Shown piece by piece: positions 62,887 to 64,000 of a stretch of 64,000 nucleotides of DNA (positions are counted from its first letter, which is position 1; the number at the start of each line of letters is the position of its first letter). Made by a program: the position numbers and the translations under genes. The notes beneath the pieces are model-generated. The model was not told the DNA's origin. It saw only the letters and a program-made list of their open reading frames with translations, and searched no databases. Source of the DNA: Ferruginibacter sp. (lineage in GTDB: Bacteria; Bacteroidota; Bacteroidia; Chitinophagales; Chitinophagaceae); the NCBI GenBank assembly GCA_030831945.1, contig JAURKC010000022.1:163904-227903 (forward strand), read 5' to 3'.

Positions 62887-64000
62887 TTATTTATACTGAG
62901 CCATCAAGCCTTTCGCCATTTCAATCATTTTTTTCAGACCTTCTTCTGGTAGGTTGCCTTTTTTAAATTCAGCTAATAAATCAGCATGCTTGTTTTCCAT
63001 TTCCAATAAGAAATGCTCTTCAAATGCTTTCACATTTTTCACAGCAACTTCTTTCAATAAACCTTGCGTACCTAAATAAATCATCGCTACTTGTTTTTCA
63101 ACAGTCATAGGTGAATATTGCAATTGCTTCAATATTTCTACGTTTCTAGCACCTTTATCAATTACGTTTTTAGTTGCCGCATCCAAATCACCGCCAAATT
63201 TAGAGAAAGCTTCTAGCTCTCTGTAAAGCGCTTGGTCTAATTTCAAAGTGCCCGCTACTTTTTTCATTGATTTAATTTGAGCGTTACCACCCACACGGCT
63301 AACCGAAATACCTACGTTGATCGCAGGGCGGATACCGGCATTAAAAAGGTTGGATTCAAGGAAGATCTGGCCGTCAGTAATAGAGATCACGTTTGTCGGG
63401 ATATATGCTGATACGTCACCGGCTTGTGTTTCAATGATGGGCAGGGCAGTAAGTGATCCACCGCCTTTCGCCATGTGCCTGATCGACTCAGGAAGATCGT
63501 TCATGTTCTTGGCCACATCATCGTTGGAGATCACCTTGGCAGCCCTTTCAAGAAGACGGCTGTGCAGGTAAAATACGTCTCCGGGATAAGCCTCACGTCC
63601 GGGGGGGCGGCGGAGCAGCAGAGATACCTCGCGATAAGCGACGGCCTGCTTAGAAAGATCATCATAAATGATCAATGCAGGGCGACCGGTATCCCTTAAG
63701 AATTCTCCAATGGCAGCACCTGCGAAAGGAGCATAAAACTGAAGCGGAGCGGGATCAGATGCAGATGCCGCAACGATCGTTGTGTATGCCATGGCACCTT
63801 TGTCGGCCAGCGTCTTCATCACACCGGCGATGGTGGAGGCTTTCTGCCCGATAGCGACATATATACAGTATACAGGCTTGCCCGCGTCAAAAAATTCTTT
63901 CTGATTGATGATCGTGTCTACCGCGATCGCAGTTTTACCTGTCTGGCGGTCACCGATGATCAGCTCACGCTGGCCACGGCCTATGGGGATCATAGCGTCG
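62887..64000 (-). CDS. atpA: ATP synthase F1 subunit alpha, C-terminal part (runs off window)
   Basis: The last about 370 residues of the alpha subunit; the frame continues past the window edge (the reading before the first internal Met is D-A). Visible are [20 protein letters not shown] with the P-loop, [39 protein letters not shown] (first residues quoted), ISITDGQI, and the C-terminal helical domain. The protein is intact, but base composition changes inside it: about 34% G+C from 62881 to 63180 and about 53% from 63301 to the end by hand count. A terminator follows, so atpG is not directly downstream, as it often is in related genomes. Confidence 0.97.
   Translation of the reverse strand, partial: DAMIPIGRGQRELIIGDRQTGKTAIAVDTIINQKEFFDAGKPVYCIYVAIGQKASTIAGVMKTLADKGAMAYTTIVAASASDPAPLQFYAPFAGAAIGEFLRDTGRPALIIYDDLSKQAVAYREVSLLLRRPPGREAYPGDVFYLHSRLLERAAKVISNDDVAKNMNDLPESIRHMAKGGGSLTALPIIETQAGDVSAYIPTNVISITDGQIFLESNLFNAGIRPAINVGISVSRVGGNAQIKSMKKVAGTLKLDQALYRELEAFSKFGGDLDAATKNVIDKGARNVEILKQLQYSPMTVEKQVAMIYLGTQGLLKEVAVKNVKAFEEHFLLEMENKHADLLAEFKKGNLPEEGLKKMIEMAKGLMAQYK

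Overview
The window reads as chromosomal DNA of a Bacteroidota bacterium, most likely of the Chitinophagaceae. The evidence is the AT-rich sequence (about 30-40% G+C in hand-counted lines), the gliding/type IX secretion genes gldB, gldD and gldE, the long Bacteroidota form of IspG, a MoxR/DUF58/BatA aerotolerance-type operon, a small AURKAIP1/COX24-type ribosomal protein gene, TTG...TAnnTTTG promoters, few Shine-Dalgarno sequences, and DUF families seen mainly in this phylum (DUF4783, DUF5777, DUF6132, DUF3109). I saw no rRNA, tRNA, tmRNA, RNase P RNA, CRISPR array, integrase or transposase.

Layout. 0.3-9.5 kb: diacylglycerol kinase, a class III aminotransferase, a gamma carbonic anhydrase, RsgA, the bat operon and two membrane proteins. 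9.5-18.5 kb: NadE, GldB, a fatty-acid desaturase, ApaG, SUI1, NadC, GpmI and a haem-binding protein. 18.7-24.1 kb: a haem-receptor-like TonB-dependent receptor, then an ECF sigma factor paired with an inner-membrane-anchored beta-barrel protein. 24.2-29.1 kb: UvrC, GreA, a D-2-hydroxyacid dehydrogenase, RidA and TsaB. 29.2-34.8 kb: an ArsR-type regulator, a persulfide-dioxygenase-like MBL/rhodanese fusion, NadB and IspG. 35-42 kb: a BatB-BatC fusion, a class D beta-lactamase, and the mutY-ssb-gldE-gldD cluster. 42-45 kb: HU, a TPR protein, the small ribosomal protein and RNase G.

45.2-50.0 kb is the most unusual stretch. It holds a decayed Crp/Fnr regulator gene beside a small redox operon (two cysteine-bearing or DUF2892-type membrane proteins, DUF6132, thioredoxin). 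That operon has a palindrome placed as for a class II Crp/Fnr activator. Next comes a five-gene cluster of two haem-motif lipoproteins, an OB-fold protein, YceI and a DUF5777 barrel. 50.2-56.2 kb is a divalent-metal RND efflux operon in which pump and outer-membrane factor are fused. Its first gene seems to start at a CTG codon right behind a promoter. 56.4-60.2 kb is a glycerol operon (glpK-glpD-glpF), followed by a Tat-exported Gfo/Idh oxidoreductase.

61.9-62.9 kb is non-coding: three 119-bp tandem repeats run into a large imperfect palindrome and a second hairpin. The window closes inside atpA. Its 3' third has the local composition (about 34% G+C by hand count), but the part towards the window end is about 53% G+C. 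That step inside one gene suggests either recombination or an assembly junction.

NAD synthesis (nadE, nadC, nadB) and gliding/T9SS functions (gldB, gldD-gldE) are scattered across the window rather than clustered.
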